Assembly (NCBI RefSeq): GCF_002078875.1
Contig: NC_034422.1
Location: 455,988 to 519,987, forward strand
DNA: 64,000 bases
Direction: 5' to 3'
Source: Numida meleagris
Lineage: Eukaryota > Chordata > Aves > Galliformes > Numididae
Below the pieces are notes generated by a model. The model had not been told where the DNA came from, ran no database searches, and saw nothing but the letters and a program-made list of their open reading frames with translations. Numbering within the stretch: position 1 is the stretch's first letter; each line of letters opens with the position of its first letter. This document shows, piece by piece, positions 1-13,360 of the stretch. Position numbers and translations under genes: made by a program.

Positions 1-1668
1 GTTTGCAGAGGCACAAATGCAGCATGTCTCTGGGCAGTGTTAGCAGGGGGATTTGTTTCTCTGATAAATGTTGGAAACACGGTTTTTGAGCTATGAAATC
101 CCACCAGTAAACACTTGTGCAGATGCAGTTTGAGTGTTTAAAAGGAGCTGACTTACACAAGTGGAATTAAGGAGTTACGGTTTGATTATCAAACAAATGG
201 TTTAGTTCAAAAAACTTCTGAATCTTCAGCCTAAATCTGGGGGCTCTGGGGGGAGCATGCATCTCTGAGCTCTTAGTTTCACTGTGTCATAAACTGACTT
301 TCAAAAGGAAAGGAACCTGCAGAAAACTGCTCACAGTATTGCTTACGTGGCTGCTGAATTACACACTAGAACTGAAGATTCATTTCCAGTGCTTTTAACT
401 GTTAACCAATATCACCTTGTTTTAAACCCGCAGCCTTAGTGAGCACTTCCAAAGTCAAATCTAACCTTTGTATTGCTCAGTAGCACCCACGAGGCTTAAT
501 TTTAAATTATATTATTAAAAACTTTGTTTCAAGATGAATTTCCCATTACCTTAAAATTCATGTGGGTTGCTCAACTCGTAAATCCAAAACAATTAACATT
601 GTCATTTAGTTAAATTATTTTTTCTCAAACTGCACACCTATTGTTCAAGTCCACCAAAGGCTAGTGCTTCAGCTACGTGCAACAGATTGCCTGTTAGTTC
701 TTATTCAGCTTTCTGACTGGATAACCGAGCAGAGCACCTTCCTTTAATTATAATCCACCGATCTTCATCATTTATAATGAAAGATACTGAACTAGTTAAG
801 CGAGACTTTGTTGGCACAAGTGGGAAATGAAAATAAATGAATTAACGAGCCCTGAAAACTAGTCTTTGCAATCACAGATTTTCTTTGGTTAATATCTCAC
901 GCTCATTGTGCAGTTCACCATAGGGAAGTGGTGGGTGCCTAAGGTGTAAAAGAGCCTTCAGAAATATTTCAGCTGACACCACTAGCTCTTGCACATGTGT
1001 ATGTATGCCTTACACATCTATGGGGACAAGTAGCAATGAAAAGTGGGTGTTAATACACCTAGAAACTGGGAAGTGCTGCTTCAGGGCGGCAGCCCATAGC
1101 TGAGAGCCGATCTGGGAGAGCTGAGCTTCTTCACACTCATTGAAATCTGTACCTGGAAAATAACAGCCCCCAAGGAGAGCTAATTCTGCAGGGAGCGCTC
1201 AGACCCGTTAGGAGCCTGTGACCAAACCCAGGACAAACCCAGAGAGCTTTGCTGTAAACACTCCTGCAGAACAGCAGCTTCCTGTTGGCAAAGGTGGAAT
1301 TTAAATGGTAGAAGTCATCTGTTAAGATCCAAGAGATAACAGTATCTTTTCAAACATCTGAAAATATTCCTTTTCCACAATGCTGTCTTTCTGACTAAAT
1401 GGTTTTAGTAAATGCTGTAGAGAATATGACGTTAGGTAACAGAGTGCCAAGGGTCCCTGTTTGGCTCAGTCCTCCAGGTATTCCTCGTAGTGGACTGAGT
1501 CCACATTTAAAACATTCAAATGCGTTTTCCCAAATGACCTCAAAGACCTTTAAAATCAATATTTGGATGATCAGGGAGCAAATGTTTGAATTGGGAAAGG
1601 AAGGGGCAAATACAGCCCGCGCATGGCTGCTGCGGCACACCGCGGGGGGGGGAAGGGGTGGGCGGTAG

Positions 1669-1736
1669 GGCTGGGCTGCGCTGGGCTGGGCTGGGCTGGG
1701 CTGCGCTGAGCTGGGCTGGGCTGGGCTGGGCTGGGC
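1669..1736 (+). repeat. GGGCT minisatellite, G-quadruplex motif
   Basis: Tandem pentamer GGGCT, interrupted by GCGCT and GAGCT variants, runs through this stretch. At least two blocks have four or more G3 runs spaced by CT, which fits the canonical G-quadruplex pattern on the + strand. Confidence 0.85.
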
Positions 1737-1766
1737 GGGCGCCCCGCGGCGGCCGGGGGGAGCGAT

Positions 1767-1800
1767 GGGCTCGGGGCTCGGGGCTCGGGGCTCGGGGCTG
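1767..1800 (+). repeat. GGGGCTC tandem repeat, G-quadruplex motif
   Basis: About four to five copies of GGGGCTC lie some 30 bases after the GGGCT array. Four or more G4 runs separated by three bases again fit a G-quadruplex. The different unit shows it is a separate expansion. Confidence 0.85.
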
Positions 1801-3289
1801 GCTGCTCCGCTGTGGACAGACGGTCTGGGGGGAATCACAGTGCCGGCCGGAAAGCGTTGGGTTTTGCCTGGCTAATAACGACGGGGGGCTAAGAAAAAAG
1901 GGTGAGTGACTTCAGGGCAGCGTCATTCACCAGTTCTTCCACGTGCTTCATCTGATGTTGCTGGTGAAGAGGAAGGCTTGCAATTCATGGCAGAAACCAG
2001 AGAGAGCGTATTTTTTGACCTAATCTTAGAAGGAAACTCATTTGGTGCTGTAAGCACAACTAAAATCCTTTCTATGGTCAAAAATTTAAGAGAAAAATCT
2101 CTCTCTTAAGACCTGACAGAGGAAACTTCTAGTATGCATATGTTTCTGCTCAGTTTTTCTCCTTCCTGTGTAAAAATTTAGGAGAGGAGAGATGTATGCT
2201 AACAGTGATTAAAAAATAATCTACTATGGCCCCGTTAAGAGCACCTGGATAACATTTGAAACAGACTCTTAGGGTGTCTTCCAAGCACACCTGTAAGCTT
2301 TGTCCAGTGGGAGCTGGCTCAGACACAGTGCGCGGTTCCTTCTCTGCCCCTACCTGGCTCTTGGCAGCTTTTCTCTGCTGCTCACATGGAAGGTGTGTGC
2401 TCTGGGCTTCTCATTTGGATTTAAATACTGCATTAAAAGAAATCCCTAAAACCTTCAGACTCGTTACGTGACAGGGTGTGTGTTTTTATTCAGGGTATGT
2501 TCGACTGTCCTGATGCTATTCATGTAACGATCAAGACAACATCTCTTTAAGCTACATTGATTCAAACTCAGTAAGACGAGCACAGATAGCACAGAGAGTG
2601 CAAGTTGATATGGTGAAGGATGTTGCACGCTTCAATCACACTTTGAAACAACACACTGCTCCAAAACACAGTCTGCGGAGAACACTCTCACCTCGTTGAA
2701 CTGAAATTAATCAAAATTAAACAAATTCTCAATACGTCAAAAGCGATTGTAAAAGAACAATGTGCACTGCAAACCCCACCACCTAAACAGCCTTTGTGTT
2801 TAAAGGAAATCTGTGATCTGCAACCAATTAGGAGCAAAATGGTTGTAAAATATTTAATTTGTGAGTAGCATTTTAAATTCAGTAACGGCTCTGGCAAAAT
2901 GGGGAAGTAAATGACATTAATCACTCTTGATACTAAATTATCCCTATTTTGCTTCTAAGACAGGAATCAGACTGGGTGATGCTTTCTATTAGTTAAATAC
3001 ATCCATAATGCAAGGAAAGCCTAGGAGGCCATTTAACTAATGGGGATTTCAACATCCGTGTTGTTCCTTTATTTTGTGTACTTTTTAAAGGTCGTATAGC
3101 TGTTTTAAAGAGTCACCCCTTGATATTTCAGCAGAGGTAGCGAGCGCTGTTTTCCCACTAAGAGCTACTTCAGACAGGTAGAGCAATGCTTCCTGCAGTG
3201 AAGACTAAACACCAAGCTCATTTGAAATGATTTTAACAACTTCATGGCCTAGAGGAAAATACAGCTCTCCAGCCTACAATACCAGTATT

Positions 3290-3321
3290 TTGTTTTTTGT
3301 TTTTTGTTTTTTGTTTTTTTC
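3290..3321 (+). repeat. TTTTTTG simple repeat
   Basis: Three to four tandem copies of a six-T-plus-G unit grading into a T run. Read on the - strand this is an A-rich tract with C interruptions, possibly the remains of a poly(A) tail, but no adjacent element is recognisable. Confidence 0.8.
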
Positions 3322-6300
3322 CTTCTTGCTTTTGTTTCAAAGAAGAAGAATTTTTGGTGGGTTGCATAAAATAAAGCAATAAAACGCAAGCGGTTACTTT
3401 CCACAGCTGAGCTATTGTTTCATTCCCAAAACAGTATCTAGTTTGTTCTTAACAAGCACATAACAAGTGCAGCGAGTGGGTGTAAGCGCTGTGCTCCCCG
3501 GGGCTCCTGCGTGGCTCCGGCTCCGCGCGGACGCAGCCTCGCGCTCACCTGTGTCCCAGGTTTTTCTGTACCCTCTGGCTGCGTTTCCATTTCTCATTCA
3601 TGAGCGCTAAAGTTGTCTTTTTTTAATACATTTTAAAAGAACGTAAGCATATTTTTAAAGCCCGTTTTAATTCTCAAACGTCTCAGATTAGATTCAGCTT
3701 CTCAAGATGAATTATTTCCTGCTTTCTTTCTTGTAAATATCTTCCACCACCAACCACCTTCTGCAGATAAAACTTTACCAATTAGTCATTTACAGACATA
3801 AACTCACAAGGCAAAAAACAGCCTTTGCAGCCCCCGGCCTCTTTGATGATGATGATGTTTACAAATGCTTTCAGTGCCGCGCTAGTAATGTGCACTTTGC
3901 CATTAGCTCTCTGAAACTGTTCAACACACAAAATGTGCCTTTCAGTAAGTCAGATGGTAAGAAAGATTGTTCCTTTCATTACACGCAGGACACTTATAAA
4001 ATAAATAGTGGCCAGGGAGAACGTACCGCAGCCTGATTTCATCGGGCTGAAGAAAGACGTCTTTTGCACAGTGAATGAACAGGTCACTCGTGTGGAAATC
4101 GGTCCCGGTGAGATTTCCACCGTCTCTGTGTTGCCACCAAGCCTACCAGCAGCGGGTGAGGTGGGGCTTTGGGGCCAGGTGACGGCTGTGCTCGCTGCAG
4201 GTCAACCCTTGTCTGAGAGACGCAGCTTAAACCCTCTTTTTCTTTTCCGTGGTTTCTTCAGTTCCTTTGACAATTGTGGTTCCCTCCTTTTGTTGTCACG
4301 TTCATTATCAGGACACACTGGTTCCTGGCAGCGCTGTCATACATGGCAAAAAAACCCTCTATGTTTGATGGAGATACAGGAGGTTAAAAGGGTTAAATCA
4401 GTCAAGAGAGACATGAGTAATCTGCACTGCCTGAACAGAAGCAGAAGTGGGTTCCTGAATTGTGCAGCTTGCAGGGAGAGTAAGAGAGACAAATGTCAGA
4501 ACCCAGAGAGTGGGAGCAAGCAGCGAAGTTAATACTGTTTGAACACCACAGGTGTTAGAGCCCTTCTTATGGTTGCAAGCGCTCTCAGATAGACAGCAAA
4601 GTGTCCATCTGGAGTCGGACTGAAGAGAGCACGAGGTATCCCAGCTCGGCTCTTCACAGAGCACTGTGACTACAGTGTGGCTGTGCATCATGGTCCCTGC
4701 CTGGATGCAAGAATAGGAAATGCTCTGAGTAATAGCAGATCCCTGTGAATTTCTCACAAGGGCATGCATTTGCTTGTCAGAAGAGAAAATCTTACTTTGA
4801 TTCCTCCCGTGCTTATGTACTGTGGCGCAAAGCAAGCATCATGATCTCTGTTCCTCATATCTGACATCTGGTTAGATGTGTGTGGGGCATGAAGCCCTCC
4901 AACCTCAAGAAAAATGGGAGAGGGAGTTGAAGTTCTGAGCATAAATATTGAAAACTGTCTCTGGGTCAATAGGAAAATAAATCAGAGGATCCTCAGAACA
5001 TGGATCTGCTTAAATAAATATTCTTAGTGCATGTCACCGAGATTGCTGATGATTACAGTATATTGATGCCTTCACAATCTGATGTCCTTAGTCCAGGATC
5101 CTTGGATTTCAGTTATATTCTTTTGTCTCATGCTTGCAGCTAGAGGGGGAGCAGGATTCCTATGGTTGAGCTCCTGGAAAAAACCCTGGAATTTGATTGC
5201 TCTGTCTCCCTGAGACACTGGCTCCTCTGGGGACAGTAACTGAAGTGTTCTGGGTTCATATGAGGGCTGGACAGAAATGTGAACCAGCCTATTTAATGAC
5301 GTATTTTCTCTTGCTTTCTGTTGTTTCCTAAAACCTCAGAGAATTTGGACAATAAGATTTTTCACTGTGCTGTAGAGTCTAACACCATCTCCACCTAGGT
5401 ACAGTTATGCAGCCTGACTCCACGTCAGCACTGCTGCTGAGTGTCTGAGCACTGCTGATAGGTATGAGAGATATTTGCTCCTCCTTGGGAGGATCTGTGT
5501 ACGTGATTTCTGTGATATTCTGTCATCAGAGGAACATAGGCATGACTCTAGCAGATCAAAAGAGTAATCTACCCAGGTTTGTCCCCGAGCAAGATACTGA
5601 CCTAATTTAATGTATTCGGAAAATAGAGATGGGGAAACCTGTCAGTGTCTCTAGTTGAACACCAGTTACTGGCAGCAGGCCCTGTGCACTGAGACACAGA
5701 GATCTCTTGTAAGAAATCTCTCAGCAGCAGGTGGGTGAAAAGCAAGAACTGCAGAAGTCAGGATCATTTCCCATAGTCTTTACAGACATGGATAAGGTCC
5801 CTTGGAGGTGACCAGATTTAGCACTAGAACTCCGTGCAAAGGAGCATCTCTCCTGGAGTGTTTTACTCTCCAGGTACCATGTCAATGTTTTTCCGCACAG
5901 TTTTGCTTTATGCACTGTGTTTAGAAGTGGTTGATTAGTCATATTTTAGGACAAGACAGAGTATCACTGTTTTCAATTCTTTCAACATAGATGATGCTGA
6001 TTCATTTCTAATTTGGCCACTTAATTGAAGATTAAGAGCTTGGAACAGCTTCCACTTGAAAGCAGTGGGACTTTGCAGCCGACTTTGAATGCAAATAGAA
6101 TTACACTGTCAGGCTGCACAGGAGCAGCACAAGAAGCGCAGTGGGGTGCTAAAGAGACAGACTTTCCACTGCAGCCCAGACCTGAGGTCTGGAGAGCTTT
6201 CAGCTCCTATCCAGCCAATGGCATCTTCTATTGAAATCAGGGATGTGGGTCAGTGTGAGGATTGAGAACATTTCTGGACACAGGCGTACAGTTTTCATTG

Positions 6301-6990
6301 GCTCCACTGGAGGCTGTGTGTGTCTCAAGGCAGGGTACATATTTGGAGGTGCAGGACTCCGTCCTCAGGGTTTGCCACAGCGGGATTATTTTTGCGTGCC
6401 ATGTCAGGAAACAAGGTATCGGTACCCCGTTCTGGATGGCCAGGGAAGGGCACCCCTAGAAAAAAAAGGATAAAGAGGCTGAGATCACACTCTGCTGACA
6501 GGAAGACAGCAGCCTCCGGCTATAGACTCTTGCTGCATTTCAGACTGGTGTCTTGCTGTTCCCTGTGCTCTCAGGCAGGGAAGAGCTCTCTCTCCCCTTG
6601 CTCCTGCAGAGGAGGTTGTCCACACCTACTCCCTGCTACTGTCACCCCATTAGAGCATTATTCAAGCAGATACTGCACAGACCTGCACGAAGAAGCAGGC
6701 AGCAGCTTCTGGGACAGAGACCGCTCACACACATCAGTCCAGGAACAAATACAGAAAGGTCCAAAACCCGGACTATTCAGTGATTCCTTACATTTCCTTT
6801 TCTCTTTCCAGTAAGCAGTGTTGTGGCTTATCTTGCCCACACTTCAGGACCACCGGATATTAATGAGATATTCATTAGAGCAGGGATCCCTTAGCACTTA
6901 CCAGCTGCATGAGCCCACCATTACAGGAACTCCATTCCCAGAAATCCTTGAGCAATGAGGGTTAGGTTTTGAGTTTGTCGGGTCCACTAC

Positions 6991-7013
6991 TTTTTTTTTT
7001 TTTTTTTTTTTTT
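6991..7013. repeat. Poly(T) run of 23
   Basis: An uninterrupted run of 23 T followed by GAGACAG. No flanking retroelement body or target-site duplication is evident. Confidence 0.9.
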
Positions 7014-10000
7014 GAGACAGTGTTAATCTTTTTATAAGCTGTGATTATCCAAGGCTCTCAAAGCGCATGGCTCTCAGTAATAGTACCTAACACAGATTCA
7101 GTGTTGCTAAGTGTAGCAGCTTGCAATTGTGAATCTCAAGGCATTTCACAAAGGTGATTGCTGTACCTGCTTTGCACGTGTTGTTGCTAAAGCAGAGCAT
7201 GTATAGTCTGCAACAGAGCAAAAATCGAGGTGTGCTGACAACTCTTGTACTTGTTCTGTTTGTCCCCTGGCCTTGCCATGCTGTGCTGTGCTGTGCTGGC
7301 ATTGTGCAGCACACGAGCGGGGTCCCCGGAGTGACGCCTGACACCTACAGATGGAGAGATCCATTTCACTCCTGTTCAAAGTAGGGATGGCACAAAGCTT
7401 GGGCTTCCTTGCAAAAAAATCAGTGTGCTTGAGTCCTGAGAATGTATATTTGGTACCAAAAAGTTGTATTGTTTTCATTGCTTTCTTCAGGTGTTCACTC
7501 TTGCAGCTCTTAACATCAGCATGGATCCTGATGCCGTAGAAACTCTGCTTCTGTGTGTTTCCCCAGATTCAGCTTTCAGATGATAGTATGTTTTAGGTGA
7601 ATGAAGAATGGCTGTCCGTGTGCAGGGTCTTGTTGTAAAGCATCACATGGAGTCCTGGTACCCGGCTGAAAGCCAACAGGGTTTTATTTTTGTTACTTGA
7701 ACACTTGTCTTTGAATGAAAGTCTTCCAAAGCCATCAGCACTTGTGAGCAGCGAGAGAAAATGATCAGGTGACAACGTATGCTCAGTAAAACAGCTGCTC
7801 TTCCTATAGCCATGGGTCAAAGCCTGTTTTACTGCAAAATTTCATTGGAGCTGGCTGGAATTTTGCCTGAGTAAGGTGCTCAAGATTTTTCTTCGAGTAA
7901 TTTTACAGTTATTCAACGTGGAGAACTGGGAACCACGTGCTGTTCCTGACACTGTATTATGTTTCCATTCTTGCAGTATGAACATACTTACCTGAAGATT
8001 AAGTAGAACTTGCACTTACAAAAGCGCACACTCATGCTGAAGGCAGACAAAGACCTTGGAGCTTTTGTGTAATTGGAACTCAAGTTATTTATTCAACTGT
8101 CCACCATGGCAGGAATTTTTCTGCTAGATATATAATTCCCTCCTTTTTTTCTCAAACAAGAGAACCAGAGGGTGAAAGGGTTGAAGATTAAAATGTAAAC
8201 AGCAAAATTTATTATAATTACAAGAGTGTTTCAAATTATTTCCTTAAACTGCAACATAATTTACCTCTAGTCAAGGTCTCTATTGGTGGTGAAAGAGGAA
8301 ACTGCTTGACCTTGGGGCGACCTCTGGCCCCCGGGGGTCAGCGCCCGAGGAATGCGCAGATGTCACGGTTCATAAGCAAGGACAGAAACTCTCAGGTTTC
8401 CCAGGCAGAGAGGCGCCAGTTAGGGGATGGGGCCAATATGTGCACCTCCCTTTGAACCAACCACTTGTACCTGAAATCACATGGAAAACAAGCGTGCGCT
8501 GGGCTAGGGATGGGAAGAGTCCAGGGCAGGATGGAGGCTTGCTCCGGGAACACAAGGAAGCAACAACGAGCTTGCAGGGAATGTAAAGGCTCTCTAAAAG
8601 GAGGGCCCGTATCTGTGCTACCTAGCTGTGTCTGAGGAATGCTGCAAATATACGTGGTTTGCAGTACAGGTCCATGTGCAGCACCTGGCAGATGCTTTGG
8701 CTGCAACAAACTGATGTAGCTTGTTGCTATTGTAAAAGCAATGTCTTGTACTCTTAGCAGTGTGAAGAAAGGAGAGAGAAACAGGTGGATTTATTGGCTG
8801 CGCTATGTCAAGAAAAACTGGGCATAGGCTGAATTAATGTAGTGCAAATTGCTGTTAGGACTTCTGGAACAACAGCAGAGATTCTCGTGGTAACCCAGAT
8901 CTGCTGCTCAGTTGCCTTCTCTCCACCCCACAAGAAAGCGGTTTGCTGTGGCAAACTGTTCTGTTTTAACAAACAAAAAGAAGCAACTGGGACAAAATAT
9001 CAAGAAGCGCTTTAAGAAAACTGCTCTTAATAAATGCCAATAAATAAGGAAAGTTAAGTCTGAGTTAAACCAAATTGTGTGGTGAATATTAAGCTAAGGG
9101 AGAAGAAGTTCTACCAGCAATAATATTCAAACAAGTAATGGGATGAGGCAAAAACACAGACACAAGGTTAATTTTAATAATAAAATCATACCTTATGTAT
9201 CAAAATAAAATTTATATTGAAGGAAATTGTGAACCCAAGGGTTCCTTTTAACTATTTTCAGTCTACAAACCACAAGTCGTGCTAAGCATGATCAAAGTAC
9301 TTCACAATTAGTTTGGTCTTAAATCACTATAATTGTCAGCCTAGGTTGTAATCAGAGAAACATTGTTCTGAGGCAGCAGCAGACTTGCCCTGGTTGTAAT
9401 CTGGGGAAAATTCGAGAAAAATGCTGGAATGATTCACAGGAGCACGGGATGAGTGCTTGGGGACATTGTGCTCACCACATTAAGCACCAGAGAGACTGCC
9501 CTGAATTTGAGACAGCCAGGCTGCCTCTCCACCGGTGCCAGGAACTCTGCTGCTTCTGACCAGATCCGTGCCTCAGTTTCCTTTGTGGGAAACGTAGGGA
9601 TGATAGAGCCCTTATAAATAGTAAATCATGAACTTCTGCAAAACACGTGAGTTTCAGGTGGTGCTGGGAAGTGCCTGCACATGCCAGTTGTGGAAGAGGC
9701 AGCTGGGGGAATGCTCTGCACAGAGCGCTTGGATGGAGGAGGACGCAGGAGTGCCAAAAATGACTGCAATGCAAGCAGGAGCCTGCTCGCACACTGCTCC
9801 TTTAATGATGCTGGCAGCATGTTATCTGGAAGCTGCAACGGGTTTCTGAATAGATTGCTTGGAAGTTTCAGGTTGGAGAGCTCTTCTAGGGGCTTTGCCA
9901 ACAACGCAAGGGAATAGAGGAAAAGAAAGCTCAAATACTTTTGTAATTAGTAACAGTATATTTTTTGCAATTAACAAGATCTTCCAGGAATACAGGAAAT

Positions 10001-10579
10001 AAAACTGATCTTTGAAGGAATCATGCTTTCTAGACATTAAAAGTGTAGAGGTATCTTTAATCTGGACTTTGCTATGGAGAAACTGAAGGACATTTCCCCA
10101 CTGGAAGCCTTGAAAAGAGAACTTGCTAGGCAGTGCAAATGAATAAAACAACAGGGCTTTGTGCTGGAGGATCTCAAAGCGCTTTCTGATCTGCACCAGG
10201 AAATGTAATACCTCCTGGGAGCTGCACTAAATTGGAAACAGGGACAATGAAAGCTCACTCAGCTCCGCTCCGGCTGTGTGCAGCCACATTTCCACCCATG
10301 CTGGTGGACCAGAAAAGCAATGTTTTGACAACTTGAGTCTTCAGCCGTGACTTTTCTATAGGGATGTGGGAGATTAGCGGGCAGCGTAGGTTTAGTGAAG
10401 AAGCAGTTAAGAGAAGAGAATTGACAGTGCCACCTTGCATCCAGCCAAGCCTGAGGCTTTCCTTGGCCTTGGAAGAACTGCCACATCCTCACCTTGGCTG
10501 TTTTTGACTAGTGAACATCTGTCCTCCCAAAAATGAGGGTAACAGCAGGGTGGCAGCAAGGGAGAGGGAAATAATTAGC

Positions 10580-10895
10580 ACAAGAGATGGAGTCAGAGGG
10601 TTGGCCTCTTCTCCCATGTAACTAGCAGTAGGGTGACAGGGAATGGCCACAAGTTGCACCAGGGGAGATTCAAGTTGGATATTAGGAAAAATTTCTTCTC
10701 TGAAAGAGTGATCGGGTGCTGGAACGGGCTGCCCAGGGAGGTGGTGCAGTCGCTGTCCCGGGAAGTGTTCAAGGAACACTTAGATTTGGTACTAAGGGAC
10801 ACGGTTTTGTGGAGAAATACTGGTGGTAGGTGAATGGTTGGACTGGATGGTCTTGAAAGCCTTTTCCAACTTCGGCAATTCTATGATTTTAAGAT
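10580..10895 (+). mobile_element. CR1 LINE 3' fragment
   Basis: A 5'-truncated CR1 non-LTR retrotransposon. The frame from 10,633 reads a decayed CR1 ORF2 C-terminus, with the characteristic block [17 protein letters not shown] followed by a [12 protein letters not shown] segment. Downstream is the CR1 3' UTR sequence, with TGGACTGGATG and then two imperfect repeats of ATTCTATGA at about 10,879-10,902. CR1 copies end in such short octamer-like repeats instead of poly(A). It is far too short to be active. Edges are approximate; the left edge is the less certain. Confidence 0.9.
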
Positions 10896-10902
10896 TCTAT
10901 GA

Positions 10903-13360
10903 CTGAGTGGATTTTTTGTCTCCAATTTGTGTGTTTGGTGGTACATCACATCTCAGTTATTCATTTTGAAGGTGTTATGAGTGTGGCCCTGTGAGTAGTC
11001 AGCACAGTTTTGTTTGTTTATCTTAATGTGGAGCAACAGTCTATTTTGCTCTTGTGCAGATTTGAGTATCCAATGTGCTTGAGAACAAATTCCAGCACTG
11101 CTGCACCAACGTGTGTTTGATTCCAGCTTCCGATCACAGAGGAGCTGGATTCACCCTGGAAAGTTTGTCGTCATATGCGTCAGCCCGGGCCAGGTAGCAA
11201 GCAGGATGCAGTCCATAAACTAGGCGAGTGGAGGGATAGTAATAAAGCAAAGGAGAAAAGGTGAACCAAGTCTGCTTCTGGTAATTTTTTTCCCCTTTTC
11301 ATGAGAGGGAATGGAGGGACAGCTTCTGGGATGTGATGATGGGAGAGTTCTTCCTTTGAATGCCTTGACTCAGGAAACAAAATCCTTCCCCATGAGAAGC
11401 CGAGGAAAGCAGAGGAGACAAAGGGAAAGAAGTGAGACAGCAGTGCTGCAGCCAGCCCTCTGGCAGTGCTGAAGGCCGAGTATGGAAGCTGTTTCCTGAG
11501 CAGGCAGACCCCAGGGCTATTTCTTTGGCTCTCCTTTAGCTGGTCTAAGTTTTTCATGCTGATGGGAAGAGCTTAGGTCGAATGGTGGGGAGGGGTTTTG
11601 TGTGATTCTTCCACTTGAGTGTAGAGAACAGTGAGCAGAAGGTGCAGACTTCTAAAGAGGTCACAGAAGTGGGAGGTCTGATTCTGTTTTCCAAAGTGTG
11701 TCTGTCAGACGTGAGTGCAGGGGGGTCACTGGAGCTCTGCTGCCGTGTGGGGCTCAGGAGGCAGTGGGCAGGCAGCAGCTCCGCGCGACCAGCAGCTCCA
11801 GCAGCGCGGTGGGAGGGAGGAGGCTGGGTTCTGCTTTGCTCTGCTAATGGCATCTCTAGCCATGGCCAGGCACTTGTGTTTAAAATCACACCACTTGTTT
11901 GCGATTATGCGAAGGGTTACTCTGGAGATGAGTACAGCTCGCTGGTGGGGTTTTAAACACAGCAGTCACTTTATTCAGTGGTCACCTAACATCCTGTAAT
12001 TTACTGGATCTAAAAATTAGGCATTTTCCCAGAGCAGAAAACCTAGCCTGCACTGAATGGCAGGTATTAGCAGATGCTCTCCCAGAGACAGGCGTCCCTG
12101 CTGCAACCTACAAGCTGTGCTTCCCCCCCAGCCCTTCCCAATTCACTGAGTACCTTTTGGGGAGAGGGTATCAGGGGCTCCTCATACAGGTTTTGACTCA
12201 GTGTAAGATTTATTTCTGAGGAAGAGGCAGATTAACCTGTTTAGGTGATATTATCCTGACTTATTGGCATAGAAATCCTCTTGGACCAAAAAAAAAAGGC
12301 CAGATAGTCTCCCTGCATGGACACAGTGCTTTGCTAATAATCATACTACTTACTGATACTACCGCTAATATTAAGATCCTTGTTGCATCTGAACCAATCC
12401 GTGGCGTGTCTGTAATAGGCCACAAGTGAAGACAAAAAGGGACAGATATGAAAGGGGAGATGTGATAGGGTCTCAATTTAAGGCTGGCCATGGACTGTAT
12501 ATGACATTCTTGTAAGTAAACTGACAGTGTCCAGGTTTATAATAGCTAAACTCCTCAGTTTCCTTTATGTAAACATTTCACTCTAATGGAACATTATACC
12601 CAGGACTGTGCTTCAGCAGACACGCATGTGTATGAATTGCATAAAGATAGACCAATAGATAAATAGATATCTGGATTCAATAAACACTCACATTCTAACA
12701 CTAGTAGGCTGGTGAAATCTTACAGAGAGGGAGAGGGAGACTGAAGGAAAATACAAAATACTGCTGAGAGTTTACAGACTGGAACAACTGGAAGCACTCA
12801 GCATCAAAAGAATGAGGGGAGGGAAAGGCCGAGATGGAACAGGCAAATTCAACATTAATAATATTTTCCCATCTCGCTGCAAATCATGGTGAATGAGCCA
12901 GTGAGGTAGATGTCTGCTCTCTCTTCAGAGGTAAAATCATCATCCAATTTGGTTTCACTTACAAACCATGGAAGGAGAAGGACTCAGATATGTTTTTGCT
13001 GAAGTCAGAGGATCTCTAGGAATGGATTTTCCTTGAAAGTCAGGCAGGTGTTTTTGAAAATTTTATCTTTGACATTTCTTGGAAGCCTGTTGTCGTTCCC
13101 CCTGTTGTCATTCACCTTAAAATAAATAATTAATAATAGCTGAATAAAGTCCTCCATCGCCTACCCCCTTGCAAACATTTAACTCTTCCAATACTTACTC
13201 TGCCAACCAAAATCCTCTAACAGTTGTTGCTTTCTACTGAACCTGTTGAAATTGTGCCACTCGATAGAATGCAGCCCTGGTGGCTGGCACAGAAGGCAGG
13301 AGGATTCCAAGTCCAAAAAGCCTGCATGGGAGGGCTCAGATAATCCCCTTCAGTTATTTC
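10903..13360. other. Non-coding interval between CR1 copies
   Basis: No gene is supported. Overlapping short frames on both strands around 11,180-11,990 have no recognisable domain. The rest is unique sequence with a small purine-rich stretch near 12,720-12,840. Confidence 0.6.

Larger units (their letters stand above)
1610..1870. promoter_or_regulatory. Small GC-rich/CpG island with G-rich tandem repeats
   Basis: A sharp GC- and CpG-rich patch in otherwise AT-rich DNA, with CGCGG, GCGGCGGCC and GCCGGCC stretches. It encloses two tandem G-rich arrays. Such isolated islands often mark promoters in birds, but no gene start can be tied to it here, so the promoter call is tentative. Confidence 0.35.
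1..10579. other. Non-coding flank, no supported gene
   Basis: I see no protein gene or known RNA gene here. Open frames are short, overlap one another on both strands and show no recognisable domain. Content is mostly unique AT-rich sequence with TAAT-like motifs around 590-860. There is a GC-rich island near 1.6-1.87 kb, a short CpG-rich patch at 3,470-3,560, a TTTTTTG repeat near 3,290-3,321 and a T23 run at 6,991-7,013. Distal regulatory DNA or non-coding transcripts are possible but cannot be shown from sequence alone. Confidence 0.6.

Noticed and set aside
1586..1909. 107-codon + strand frame
   Set aside because: It is largely the translation of the GGGCT and GGGGCTC repeats, so openness reflects the repeat unit, not coding selection.
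6089..6096. Perfect octamer ATGCAAAT, the immunoglobulin-enhancer motif
   Set aside because: An 8-mer is expected about twice by chance in 64 kb counting both strands, and another occurs near 58,345. No companion E-box or kappaB cluster was noticed.
6991..7020. T run followed by GAGACAG, resembling the reverse complement of an Alu start
   Set aside because: Alu elements are primate-specific, and the flanking sequence shows no Alu body.
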